In this document: piece by piece, positions 31,750 through 40,067 of the stretch
Numbering within the stretch: position 1 is the first letter of the stretch
How the letters are laid out: every line of letters begins with the position of its first letter
Assembly: GCF_030512175.1 (NCBI RefSeq)
Contig: NZ_JAULBL010000001.1
Span: 1,340,510 to 1,404,509 of the forward strand
From: Paeniglutamicibacter sulfureus
Lineage (GTDB): Bacteria > Actinomycetota > Actinomycetes > Actinomycetales > Micrococcaceae
DNA: 64,000 nucleotides
Reading direction: 5' to 3'
Program-made: the position numbers and the translations under genes
The notes under the pieces: generated by a model
Seen by the model: only the letters and a program-made list of their open reading frames with translations
The model's database searches: none
What the model was told of the DNA's origin: nothing

Positions 31750-32064
31750 TCAGCCCCAACCCAGGTAGCGCGCCAAGGCCGCCGCGCCCGCGCCGGCAAT
31801 GACCACGACGAGGAACGGCGCCCGCAACAGCAACGCAACGCCGGCGGCGGCCAAGGCGGCAAGCCTTGCATCGAATTCCACGCTGGTCCCGCTGGCGACG
31901 GTGTTGACGATGGTCAACGAGGCCAGCAGCCCAATGGTCAGGGTGCCCGCGGCGCGGGTCACCTTCTCGTTTTCGAGGATTTTCTCCGGAACCAGGTACC
32001 CCAGGAGCTTGATCGCGTAGGCCGCGGCGCAGCCGGCAAGGACCCACCACCACAATTCATTCAT
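31750..32064 (-). CDS. azlD: AzlD family branched-chain amino acid exporter subunit
   Basis: The 104-residue protein has three or four membrane helices and the AzlD features AYAIKLLGYLVPEK and a charged loop before TLTIGLLASLTIVN. With AzlC it forms an exporter for branched-chain amino acids. Start overlaps the azlC stop by 4 nt (ATGA). Confidence 0.9.
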   Translation of the reverse strand: MNELWWWVLAGCAAAYAIKLLGYLVPEKILENEKVTRAAGTLTIGLLASLTIVNTVASGTSVEFDARLAALAAAGVALLLRAPFLVVVIAGAGAAALARYLGWG

Positions 32065-32783
32065 CGCTTGCCCTTCGTGCTGTTGTGCGGCTCGACATCT
32101 GGTTCGAGTCCTTCGGTGGCCGGTCCGCGGCCAAAGTAGCCCCAGACCCCGGCGACGACGGCGGCCACCAGGATCGGCACGCCCGGCGGCACCAGCGGGA
32201 TCGCCAGGACTGTGGCCAGCGAACAGACCGCTGCGATGGCCACGGGCTCCGCTGATTTCAGGCGAGGCCACAGCAGGCCCAGGAATGCGGCAACGGCGGC
32301 ACCGTCAAGACCCCAGGCCTTCGGGTCGCCCAAGGCGTCGCCCAGCAGTGCGCCCACCACCGTGAAAATATTCCACAAGACGTATACGCCAATTCCTGCC
32401 ACCCAGAACCCGCGCCGCTGCTCGCCGGGTTCCGTCTGGCCGGCGGCGGTGGCGGTGGATTCGTCGATGGTCACTTGCGCCGCAGCCAGCTTTTTCAGTC
32501 CACGCGGCCTGAGCATGGCCTTGACCTGCATGCCGTAGACGGCATTTCTCACGCCCAATAGCGTGGCCGCACCGAAGGCAGGCCCGGGGCCGCCGCCACC
32601 GGCAATCACGCCGATGAAGGCAAATTGCGAGCCACCGGTAAACATGAGCAGGCTCAGGGCCACGGTCTGCCAGAGATTCAAGCCGGCGGCAATGGCCAAG
32701 GCACCAAAGGAAATCCCGTAGAGACCCGTCGCCACGGAGATCGAGAGAGCCGTCTTGGTGGCAGGAGTCAGTTGCAGTGTCAC
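32061..32783 (-). CDS. azlC: AzlC family branched-chain amino acid exporter subunit
   Basis: This 240-residue membrane protein has the AzlC landmarks GLYGISFGALAIAAGLNLWQTVALSLLMFTGGSQFAF, GVRNAVYGM and VTIDESTA. GTG 32783 is preferred because TAGGCT lies 7 nt before it on this strand. A reading starting at 32861 overlaps the upstream editing gene. Confidence 0.92.
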   Translation of the reverse strand: MTLQLTPATKTALSISVATGLYGISFGALAIAAGLNLWQTVALSLLMFTGGSQFAFIGVIAGGGGPGPAFGAATLLGVRNAVYGMQVKAMLRPRGLKKLAAAQVTIDESTATAAGQTEPGEQRRGFWVAGIGVYVLWNIFTVVGALLGDALGDPKAWGLDGAAVAAFLGLLWPRLKSAEPVAIAAVCSLATVLAIPLVPPGVPILVAAVVAGVWGYFGRGPATEGLEPDVEPHNSTKGKR

Positions 32784-32790
32784 GGTATCA

Positions 32791-32796
32791 AGCCTA
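32791..32796 (-). promoter_or_regulatory. -10 element, leaderless azlCD
   Basis: TAGGCT on the minus strand, 7 nt ahead of GTG 32783. Confidence 0.5.
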
Positions 32797-32853
32797 GTCG
32801 CGAGCGCAGCTCCGCACGATCCGTGCCCCGCAGTTGCGCCCTCCGGTCCCGGC

Positions 32854-33528
32854 TCAGCCATGGGTCGCCTCGTAGCGAACCTTGAGCGTTCCTCGCTTGA
32901 TCTTGGCCTCCAGTATCCGGGTGCCCCGCAACGCGGCCAGATCGCGGACGTGCGTGCCGCCGCACGGTTCCGCGTTGACCCCGGAGATCACCACAGTGCG
33001 AATGCCGGTCTCGTCGATGCTACTTGTGACAGGAGCCCCGGTGGCGACCAGCGCGTCCACACTTTCCTGGATCTCGGCGATGACCGGCTCGCGAGAGGAC
33101 GCGGTGGAGAGATCCTCGGGAACGGAATCGGGATGGAAATCCAGCCGAGCCTGACCCGGGAAATGGCTGTGGCCGCTGTGCCGCCAGCCCCGCTCCTCGC
33201 CCAGGAATCCCACCAGGTGCCCGGCAGTATGCAATGCGGCGTGCAGAAGCCGCGTTTCCGGATCAACCGCTGTGCGCACGACCGCTCCCACGTCGTATTG
33301 CCCGGCACCGGTGAGGACCACCATCCCGTCCGCGATGCGCGTCACCGCGACCGCGCGGCCCTCCACCGTTCCGGAGTCTTCCATCTGCCCGCCTCCACGC
33401 GGGTGAAAGATATTCGGACTGACAGCAATCCAGGGCTCGCCCTCATCATCACGCCCGGCGGCAATGACGGCGGCTGATGCCTCAAACAGGTAGGTATCGG
33501 AAAAATACGCATTCACTTGTTGTTCCAC
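32854..33528 (-). CDS. AlaX-type alanyl-tRNA editing protein
   Basis: The 224-residue stand-alone editing domain hydrolyses mischarged Ser- or Gly-tRNA(Ala). It has FHPRGGGQMEDSG (the glycine-rich entry motif), the zinc motif HAALHTAGH and CGGTHVRDL with the Cys and His ligands. The start is GTG 33528 with TAGACT 6 nt upstream. Confidence 0.92.
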   Translation of the reverse strand: MEQQVNAYFSDTYLFEASAAVIAAGRDDEGEPWIAVSPNIFHPRGGGQMEDSGTVEGRAVAVTRIADGMVVLTGAGQYDVGAVVRTAVDPETRLLHAALHTAGHLVGFLGEERGWRHSGHSHFPGQARLDFHPDSVPEDLSTASSREPVIAEIQESVDALVATGAPVTSSIDETGIRTVVISGVNAEPCGGTHVRDLAALRGTRILEAKIKRGTLKVRYEATHG

Positions 33529-33534
33529 GCCGCG

Positions 33535-33540
33535 AGTCTA
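33535..33540 (-). promoter_or_regulatory. -10 element, leaderless AlaX gene
   Basis: TAGACT on the minus strand, 6 nt before GTG 33528. Confidence 0.5.
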
Positions 33541-33581
33541 CGCCTGTGCGTCCCCGTGCTCGGCTCCACCGCGCCCTTGTC

Positions 33582-34442
33582 CTAGGCCAGGCCGAGGTGC
33601 GCCTTGATGAGGGCCGGAACGTTGCTGGTCAGCTGGGCGACGCCCCGGTCAACGAGATATCTGGCGTCCTCGGGATCATCCACCGTCCACACCCGGAATG
33701 TTGCGCCGCGGGCCAGCCATTGACTGGTTACCGTGGGATGCTTGCGCATGTAGGCGACGCCGGGTCCCGCCAATTGCGGAACCCCGGCATTCAGCAACTC
33801 CACCCCCTCGGTCATGGCCTTGGCCAACACGGCCGCCACCCCTGCACGGTCACTTTCCCCTGCCTTGACCAGCTCGTCGATCCAGTCCTCGTCGACCTCG
33901 GTGACCAGTTGACAGACATGCGCCGGTGGGATCCGCTCCATCAGGTAGCGCACCGATCCGGGGTCGAAGCTCATGAACGAAATGTAGATGTCGTCCACCA
34001 TGGATTGTTCAGGTTGCCACCCCATGTCCGACAGCTCGGCGATCATCGCTTCTTCCAATTGCCGCCCGTAGGGACTCGGATGCTTGATCTCCACGGCGAG
34101 GCCCACGGGGCGATCGGCAGCCTGCAGCAGCTCCACCAATTCGCGCAGGGTCACCAACTGCTCATGGATCTTCCCATGGGATGCGGGAATCCGCGGGTTC
34201 TTCCATGAGGAGAAATCAAGTGACTTCAACTCGGCGAGGGTCTTGTCCCCGACCCTTCCGTTGGAGTCCGAGGTCCTGTCCACTGTCGGGTCGTGATGGC
34301 AGACCACAAAACCATCGGAACTCAGGTGGATGTCGCATTCGATGCCGTCCGCCCCGTCCGCCAGAGCCTGCACGTATGCGGCACGCGTGTTTTCGGCATA
34401 GGCCTTCGATGAACCTCGGTGGGCGTAGACAAGGGTTCGCAT
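33582..34442 (-). CDS. glycerophosphodiester phosphodiesterase
   Basis: The 286-residue cytosolic enzyme has the GDPD motifs VYAHRGSSKAYAENTRAAY (catalytic His), DGIECDIHLSSDGFVVCHHDPTVDRTS (metal-binding Glu and Asp, second His), and the late VWTVDDPEDA. It releases glycerol-3-phosphate from deacylated phospholipids. ATG 34442 follows TAGCGT by 7 nt; the longer frame to 34658 is unlikely. Confidence 0.93.
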   Translation of the reverse strand: MRTLVYAHRGSSKAYAENTRAAYVQALADGADGIECDIHLSSDGFVVCHHDPTVDRTSDSNGRVGDKTLAELKSLDFSSWKNPRIPASHGKIHEQLVTLRELVELLQAADRPVGLAVEIKHPSPYGRQLEEAMIAELSDMGWQPEQSMVDDIYISFMSFDPGSVRYLMERIPPAHVCQLVTEVDEDWIDELVKAGESDRAGVAAVLAKAMTEGVELLNAGVPQLAGPGVAYMRKHPTVTSQWLARGATFRVWTVDDPEDARYLVDRGVAQLTSNVPALIKAHLGLA

Positions 34443-34449
34443 GCCTTTT

Positions 34450-34455
34450 ACGCTA
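34450..34455 (-). promoter_or_regulatory. -10 element, leaderless GDPD gene
   Basis: TAGCGT on the minus strand, 7 nt before ATG 34442. Confidence 0.5.
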
Positions 34456-34557
34456 CCGCCGTCCCCGAAGCCCGCGCCGCTTGCCGCGCCCGTTGCAGGG
34501 TGAACTATCGTGGAAACCTGTTCCATCCACATGTCCAGGCCAAGGGAGCCGCAGTCA

Positions 34558-35829
34558 ATGTCGTCAACCGGATTCAGCCTCGCCCCCGTGAACGACGCCG
34601 CCAAGGCGGTCGCGCTGCGCAAGATGAAACGACTCGCCACGGGGTTGCTGGTCATCATGGCGGTGATTTTTGCCGTGGCCTTCGCCCTGCAGCACCGCTA
34701 TCCGTGGCTCGAGTATGTACGGGCAGCCGCCGAGGGGGGAATGGTCGGCGCGCTGGCCGACTGGTTTGCCGTCACGGCACTGTTCAAGCACCCCATGGGG
34801 CTGAAGATCCCGCACACGGCGATCATCCCGCGCAAGAAAGACCAGATCGGCGAGAGCCTGGGGCAGTTCGTGCAGGAGAACTTCCTTTCCCGGGATGTCG
34901 TCGGCACAAAGTTGGAGCAATTCGATGTTTCGCGCACTGTCGGCGGCTGGCTGGCCAAGGAGGACTCGGCCACCCGGGTGGCCCAAGAGGCCTCCACGGT
35001 GATCGGGGCGATGCTCGAGGTCCTGGACGACCGTGATGTCCTGGCGCTGCTGGAATCCCTGGCCAAGAAGCACATGCTTGCCCCCGAATGGTCATCGACC
35101 TTGGGCCGGATCATGGAGCGGGTGGTTGCCGACGGCCACCACAAGCCGGCAGTGGACCTTTTGGCCGAACGGGCAGGGCAGTGGGTGGCGGACAACCGCG
35201 AGATGGTCGTTTCCCTGGTCGCCGAGCGCTCGCCCTCATGGGTCCCGGCGATGGTTGACACGCTGCTGGGTGAAAAGCTTCACCGCGAATTGCAGAAGTA
35301 CGTACAGTCGGTGCGGAGCGACCCGCACCATTCCATGCGCTCGAGCATCGATCGGTGGCTGGAGAGGTTTGCCGCGGACATGCAGTCCGATGCGGAAATG
35401 ATTGCCAAGGTCGAGGCGATGAAGCACTCGCTCCTTGGCGATGCGCAATTGCGCGAATTGGCCGCCACCAGCTGGTCATCCATCAAGGCCGCACTCGTCG
35501 ATGCGATGGAAAACCCCGGTTCCGAGCTGCGCAGGTCCATGATTGCGGCAATCCGCGACTTCGGCGCGAGGCTGCGCGACGATGCCCGGCTGGCAGCCAA
35601 GGTCAACGGGTGGGTGGCGAACGCCGTGGTCTATGTCGTGGAAAACTACAGCGGGCAGATCACGTCTTTGATCACCGACACCGTCGCCCGCTGGGACGGC
35701 AGGGAAACCAGCGAAAAAATCGAGCTTCAGGTCGGACGGGACCTGCAATTCATCCGCATCAATGGCACCGTGGTTGGCTCCCTGGCCGGCCTGGCCATTT
35801 TCACCTTGGCCAACGCCCTGCTGCGTTAG
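34558..35829 (+). CDS. DUF445 family membrane protein
   Basis: This 423-residue protein has an N-terminal membrane helix (LATGLLVIMAVIFAVAFAL), the DUF445 signature EGGMVGALADWFAVTALFKHPMGLKIPHTAIIPRKKDQIGESLGQFVQENFL, a long helical central region, and a closing helix (INGTVVGSLAGLAIFTLANALL). The family is widespread and uncharacterised. ATG 34558 has AAGGGAG 9 nt upstream. The stop overlaps the convergent EcsC-like gene by 4 nt. Confidence 0.9.
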   Translation: MSSTGFSLAPVNDAAKAVALRKMKRLATGLLVIMAVIFAVAFALQHRYPWLEYVRAAAEGGMVGALADWFAVTALFKHPMGLKIPHTAIIPRKKDQIGESLGQFVQENFLSRDVVGTKLEQFDVSRTVGGWLAKEDSATRVAQEASTVIGAMLEVLDDRDVLALLESLAKKHMLAPEWSSTLGRIMERVVADGHHKPAVDLLAERAGQWVADNREMVVSLVAERSPSWVPAMVDTLLGEKLHRELQKYVQSVRSDPHHSMRSSIDRWLERFAADMQSDAEMIAKVEAMKHSLLGDAQLRELAATSWSSIKAALVDAMENPGSELRRSMIAAIRDFGARLRDDARLAAKVNGWVANAVVYVVENYSGQITSLITDTVARWDGRETSEKIELQVGRDLQFIRINGTVVGSLAGLAIFTLANALLR

Positions 35830-36647
35830 CGTTCCTCGCCGGCCTCAAGAATGGTTCCGCGTCGCCGACGTTCGGCTTCGATGCCGGCTTCGACCTCGGC
35901 GTGCGCCTCGAGACGCTCCCCCTCGCTGACCAACTGGCCGGGGATGGTCGTGGGCAGGGTGCCAAAGGCAAGGGAGGCCGCTTCGATGACCTTCCTGCCC
36001 AGGAACCGGTTGCCGAATCCGCCCACCGCCGCACCGATGCCAAAGGGAACCGCCCGCCCCAGCATCGAAGCCCCCTGGGTGGCAAGCATCTTCTTCAGGA
36101 ACGTTCGTTGCATGGTTTTCTGCATGGTCACCCACAAGCTGGAGGGCTTGTTGGCCCCGAACATTGCTGCCCATCCCTGGACGGGTCCGGCGCCGCGTCC
36201 CGCAACCTGGTGCGTCAGGGCGGAAATCATCGAACTTCCCTCGTCCCCCATGAGTATCGCCATGACCAGCAGCCGGGCCTTGTCCGGGTCCTCGGTGGTG
36301 ATGCCGTGCAGTTCGGCGAGCGACTGCGCATAGAGCGCGCTCGCCTCAAGGAAACCGATGGTCGCAGCCGCGGAGAAGCCCAGGGCGGCGACGGTTCCGA
36401 CACCGGGGATGGCTGCCGTCGCACCAACTGCCGCACCGGATCCGGTGATGGCCAGCAGGTAGTCGCGTTCGACGAGCTTGGCCAGCTCCGCCGCGGTGTG
36501 GGCAGGGTATTTGCGGCGCAGGCGGCGCAAATAGGCCAGGACCAACGGGCGCTGCACACTGACGGCCTTAATGACGGCGCTCTGCACCCCGGGCTTGGGC
36601 TTGCCGTCCGGGCCGATGACACTGGAGGTAATGGGGTTCTTTTTCAT
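35826..36647 (-). CDS. EcsC-like protein
   Basis: The 273-residue protein resembles the EcsC family: a helical glycine-rich membrane-inserting centre (GSGAAVGATAAIPGVGTVAALGFSAAATIGFLEASALYAQSLAELHGI) and a second one (GRAVPFGIGAAVGGFGNRFLGRKVI). Role unknown; EcsC proteins are linked to secretion or lipid handling. ATG 36647 has GGGAG upstream. Confidence 0.75.
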   Translation of the reverse strand: MKKNPITSSVIGPDGKPKPGVQSAVIKAVSVQRPLVLAYLRRLRRKYPAHTAAELAKLVERDYLLAITGSGAAVGATAAIPGVGTVAALGFSAAATIGFLEASALYAQSLAELHGITTEDPDKARLLVMAILMGDEGSSMISALTHQVAGRGAGPVQGWAAMFGANKPSSLWVTMQKTMQRTFLKKMLATQGASMLGRAVPFGIGAAVGGFGNRFLGRKVIEAASLAFGTLPTTIPGQLVSEGERLEAHAEVEAGIEAERRRRGTILEAGEER

Positions 36648-36946
36648 CCTGTCTCCCACTCTATGGGTACAGGGCTGTCGACGTAAGCAAATCGCCGCTG
36701 GGCGTATGCCGTAAGAAGGAGAGGCTGAGGCTTCTTGCGGAAAAGGGGAAGTTTCGGAAACCGCAATTGCACGCCATTTCCATGGCTTGGCGGCGGATAG
36801 CGATCTGGCTCGACGCAGTTCAAGATCCGGAAGACCAAGGCAGGACGGTCGCATCAGGGGGCCACTGCGTCCAGTCATGGCGTGTCGCTGCGCCGGCAGT
36901 AAATGTTCCGTCGCGCCCCGGGGCGCAGGTGCCCGCCTTGATTCGG
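36648..36946. other. non-coding region with one inverted repeat
   Basis: About 300 bp without a credible gene. CCGTAAGAAG (36709-36718) can pair with CTTCTTGCGG (36731-36740) over a 12-nt loop with one G-U pair, 60-90 bp upstream of the EcsC-like start. Nothing else stands out. Confidence 0.4.
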
Positions 36947-37405
36947 CTAGCGCCCGGCGAGCGCCGGCGCGGCTGACCCGGCGGTTTCAGCGGCCTTGAG
37001 GGCAGCCCGCAAGGCAACAAACAGGACGATGACCGCAGCGGTCAACGAGATGTGCCCCAGGCCGGCAATTCCGGCGAAGGCCGCCGAGCTCGCGTCCTTG
37101 CCCAACACCACCAGCGTCCCCTTGACGAGCATCATGCCGCCGGTCACCGCAACGCCGGTCGTCCACATCCAGTAGAACCAGGTGAAGGCCCGCGGAGCGG
37201 CGGCGGAAATGGCAAAGAGCCGCTCCAACGCCAACACGATGAGCAGGAACACGAAGCCAAGCACCAGCAGGTGGGTGTGCACCAGCGGCAACTGGGATGC
37301 CGAACGGTCAGCGACGTCGCTGGCCTTCGTCAGCTCACGGTAATAGAGGCCCGAGAGCACTCCGGTGATTCCAAAGACAAAGGCGGTGTACATCAGGCGC
37401 ATCAT
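36947..37405 (-). CDS. DUF2871-like four-helix membrane protein
   Basis: The 152-residue protein has four membrane helices, with a conserved His in QLPLVHTHLLVLGFVFLLIV and another in IAGLGHISLTAAVIV. This matches small DUF2871 proteins that look like isolated heme-oxidase-type helices. Function unknown. ATG 37405 is preceded by AAAGGAA; the in-frame extension to 37639 is not credible. Confidence 0.78.
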   Translation of the reverse strand: MMRLMYTAFVFGITGVLSGLYYRELTKASDVADRSASQLPLVHTHLLVLGFVFLLIVLALERLFAISAAAPRAFTWFYWMWTTGVAVTGGMMLVKGTLVVLGKDASSAAFAGIAGLGHISLTAAVIVLFVALRAALKAAETAGSAAPALAGR

Positions 37406-37562
37406 GGCGTTGCGGTTCCTTTCGCTGGTGCCCGGGCAAACGGCGGTTGTGCCGGCAGGGCCCTCGGGCACGAGGCCTTGCCGCATCTCACCATCCACTG
37501 TGCCCGGATGCGCCCCCGGCCGGATCAACCATCCGGTTGATTGTGCGTGCAGCGGGAGGGAA

Positions 37563-38201
37563 TCACGCCGTTGGCTTGGCCGCGAGGTAGTGCCGGTAGA
37601 AGTTGCGCACGTCGCGGCGTTCGTCGGCACCGAAGCCATGCCCCATCTCCGGGTAGGTGCGTGACGTCAGGGCCGTGTGTTCGGCGAGCCATTGTCCCGC
37701 ATAGGCAACGGCATCGGGGTTGATCACCAGGTCGAAGGGGTCCCTGCCCCAGAAAAACGGAACCGCTTCCCCGGGCTCCGGAACGATGTCGGTAAGCGAA
37801 AGCAGCTCGTTGGAGAGTACAAAGCCACTGAGTCCCGTGATCGTGGCATAATTTCCCGGCCGCAGCCGGTGCAGCGTCGTGGCCATGGCCATTCCCTGCG
37901 AATGCCCCAGCAGGCTGATCGAGCGATAGCCGCGGGCATACCTGTCCTGCCAATCGAACACCTGCTGTGCGGCGGAGACCACCTTGGCAAAGTCATTGGC
38001 GAGGAAGTAATCCAGCAGGAACCAGCCTCGGTCCCCTCCGACCTCCATCGGCCCGCGCAACGCCACCCCGGTGGCATCCGGCGGAAGCTCGTCGAACCAG
38101 CCCGTCATCCGTTCCGGGTTTGAGCCGTAGCCATGCAGCATCATGACCAGGTCGGTGCCCGCCCGCCGGCCCGCCGGCCGGGAATAGATTCCCTCATCCA
38201 T
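37563..38201 (-). CDS. carboxylesterase/phospholipase-type alpha/beta hydrolase
   Basis: A 212-residue hydrolase of the dienelactone or acyl-protein-thioesterase type: oxyanion segment MMLHGYGSNPERM, nucleophile elbow LLGHSQGMAMA, and the terminal His in MGHGFGADE. It has no signal peptide. The ATG at 38201 follows TACGGT by 6 nt. Confidence 0.9.
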   Translation of the reverse strand: MDEGIYSRPAGRRAGTDLVMMLHGYGSNPERMTGWFDELPPDATGVALRGPMEVGGDRGWFLLDYFLANDFAKVVSAAQQVFDWQDRYARGYRSISLLGHSQGMAMATTLHRLRPGNYATITGLSGFVLSNELLSLTDIVPEPGEAVPFFWGRDPFDLVINPDAVAYAGQWLAEHTALTSRTYPEMGHGFGADERRDVRNFYRHYLAAKPTA

Positions 38202-38207
38202 TCATCC

Positions 38208-38213
38208 ACCGTA
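38208..38213 (-). promoter_or_regulatory. -10 element, leaderless esterase
   Basis: TACGGT on the minus strand, 6 nt before ATG 38201. Confidence 0.4.
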
Positions 38214-38269
38214 GCCCGTGCCGCCGGCCGATTCGCGCGCAAGGCGGCTTCAGCCGCATACTGGGGCGC

Positions 38270-38845
38270 ATGAGAATCGATTCGTTGGACGTGTCGCTGA
38301 TCGAGCTGTTCACCGACTTTCCCGGCATCGGGGTCATGGAGTGTTCCAAGCGCCTGGGAGTTGCCCGCGGCACGGTGCAGAACCGGCTGAACCGGCTGCA
38401 TGAATCCGGGGTGATCACGCGCATCGCCCCGCAAATCGATGCAGCCGCAATGGGCTATCCGGTCGCCGCCTTCTGTTCGCTGCAGATCCAGCAGAACCTA
38501 GGCCACGACGGAATGGCCGAAAAGCTCGCACAGATCCCGGAGATCCTCGAGCTGCACACCGTCTCGGGATCCAGCGACTTTTTGGTGAAGATCGTGGCCC
38601 GCTCCACCGCCGACCTGCAGCGGGTCATCGATGCGATCTCCGCCACCGAGGGCATGGGCCGCTCTGCCTCCTCCATCGTGCTGGCAACGCACTTCGAGAA
38701 CCGGGTCATCCCGTTGGCGCGGGATGCAGCGCTGCACAATCCCGAGTCCCCCGCAGAGCCGGGCAACCGCTTGCGAAGCAGCTCGCTGCGCAATGGCGGT
38801 ACCCTGAATGCGGCTAGAAAAAACATTGGGCACAATGTCCAGTGA
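38270..38845 (+). CDS. Lrp/AsnC family transcriptional regulator
   Basis: The 191-residue protein has an N-terminal helix-turn-helix (GVMECSKRLGVARGTVQNRLNRLHESGVI) and a RAM ligand-binding domain (ILELHTVSGSSDFLVKIVARSTADLQRVIDAI). It is about 40 residues longer than the norm because of a C-terminal tail. It lies directly ahead of an aminotransferase and an amino-acid permease, its probable targets, with an amino acid as effector. Confidence 0.9.
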   Translation: MRIDSLDVSLIELFTDFPGIGVMECSKRLGVARGTVQNRLNRLHESGVITRIAPQIDAAAMGYPVAAFCSLQIQQNLGHDGMAEKLAQIPEILELHTVSGSSDFLVKIVARSTADLQRVIDAISATEGMGRSASSIVLATHFENRVIPLARDAALHNPESPAEPGNRLRSSSLRNGGTLNAARKNIGHNVQ

Positions 38846-38987
38846 TCCACCACGCGCACTGATCTTTCTGTACAACTTGTGCGGTCTTTTGCCGGGCGTT
38901 TGACCGGCCGAAGCTCATTTTCGTAGCTTTTGTGAGGCGCGTCACCGGCGACGTGCGAGCAGCTTGTTTTTCGAAAGGCACCCACCG

Positions 38988-40067
38988 ATGACCCTCGCCC
39001 AGCGCACTTCCCTTAACTCGATCCCGGCCTACAGGCAGGGTGCCACACCGGGTGCGGCCCAGAAGGCCTTCAAGCTCTCCTCCAACGAAAACCCGTATCC
39101 GCCGCTGGACTCCGTCATCGCGGGCCTTTCCTCCGAGCTGGGCACCATCAACCAATACCCCAATGCCGCTGCCCCCGAACTTGTCGGTGCGCTGGCCGCC
39201 CGCCTCGGCGTGGAACCGGAGACCATTGCCCTGGGAGCCGGGTCGGTGGAGGTCGCCGGCCAGCTGATCCACGCGACCGCCAATCCCGGCGACGAGGTCG
39301 TCTTTGCCTGGCGCTCCTTCGAGGCCTACCCCATCCTCGCCCATGTCGCCGGGGCCACCCCGGTGATGGTTCCGCTGGATGCCGACGGGGCCCACGACCT
39401 GGCCGCCATGGCGGAGGCCATCAACGAGCGCACCGCGCTGGTCTTCATCTGCAACCCCAACAACCCGACCGGCACCGTGGTTGACGCCGCAGCCGTGGAC
39501 GCCTTCATGGCCAAGGTCCCGGCACACGTGCTGGTGGTCATCGACGAGGCCTACGTCCACTTCAACACCGCGCGCGATTCGGCCATCGGGCTGGACTTCT
39601 TCCGCCGCTACCCCAACGTCGCGGTGCTGCACACCTTCTCCAAGGCCTACGGGTTGGCCGGGCTGCGCATCGGCTACGCCGTGGCGCCTCCCGCGGTCGC
39701 TGCAAACCTGCGCAAGACCGCCGTCCCGTTCGGGGTCACCGCGCTGGCCCAGCGCGCCGCGGTGCTGTCCCTGGAACATGAAGACGAACTCCAGGTACGC
39801 ATTGACGATCTGGTGACCGCCCGCGAATCCCTGCTGGCCACGCTGCGCGAAGCCGGAGTCACCGTCACCGAATCCCAGGCCAACTTCATCTGGCTGTCCA
39901 CCGGCGATGACACCGAGGCCGTCGATGCGGGACTACGGGCCGCCGGCATCTGGGCACGCGCCTTTGCCGGGGAGGGCATCCGGATCTCCATCGGGTCCCC
40001 AGAAGCCAACGCGGCCATCGCCACCGCCGTCATCTCCGCACTGCAGGAAGCCCCCGCCCATGTCTAA
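38988..40067 (+). CDS. histidinol-phosphate aminotransferase-like PLP enzyme
   Basis: The 359-residue fold-type I aminotransferase has SSNENPYPPL at the N-terminus, NPNNPTGT, VVIDEAYVHF and the PLP-lysine motif HTFSKAYGLAGLRIGYA. It is the HisC shape, but no his genes are nearby and it is coupled to a permease, so an aromatic amino acid aminotransferase role is equally possible. AAAGG lies 11 nt before the ATG. Confidence 0.88.
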   Translation: MTLAQRTSLNSIPAYRQGATPGAAQKAFKLSSNENPYPPLDSVIAGLSSELGTINQYPNAAAPELVGALAARLGVEPETIALGAGSVEVAGQLIHATANPGDEVVFAWRSFEAYPILAHVAGATPVMVPLDADGAHDLAAMAEAINERTALVFICNPNNPTGTVVDAAAVDAFMAKVPAHVLVVIDEAYVHFNTARDSAIGLDFFRRYPNVAVLHTFSKAYGLAGLRIGYAVAPPAVAANLRKTAVPFGVTALAQRAAVLSLEHEDELQVRIDDLVTARESLLATLREAGVTVTESQANFIWLSTGDDTEAVDAGLRAAGIWARAFAGEGIRISIGSPEANAAIATAVISALQEAPAHV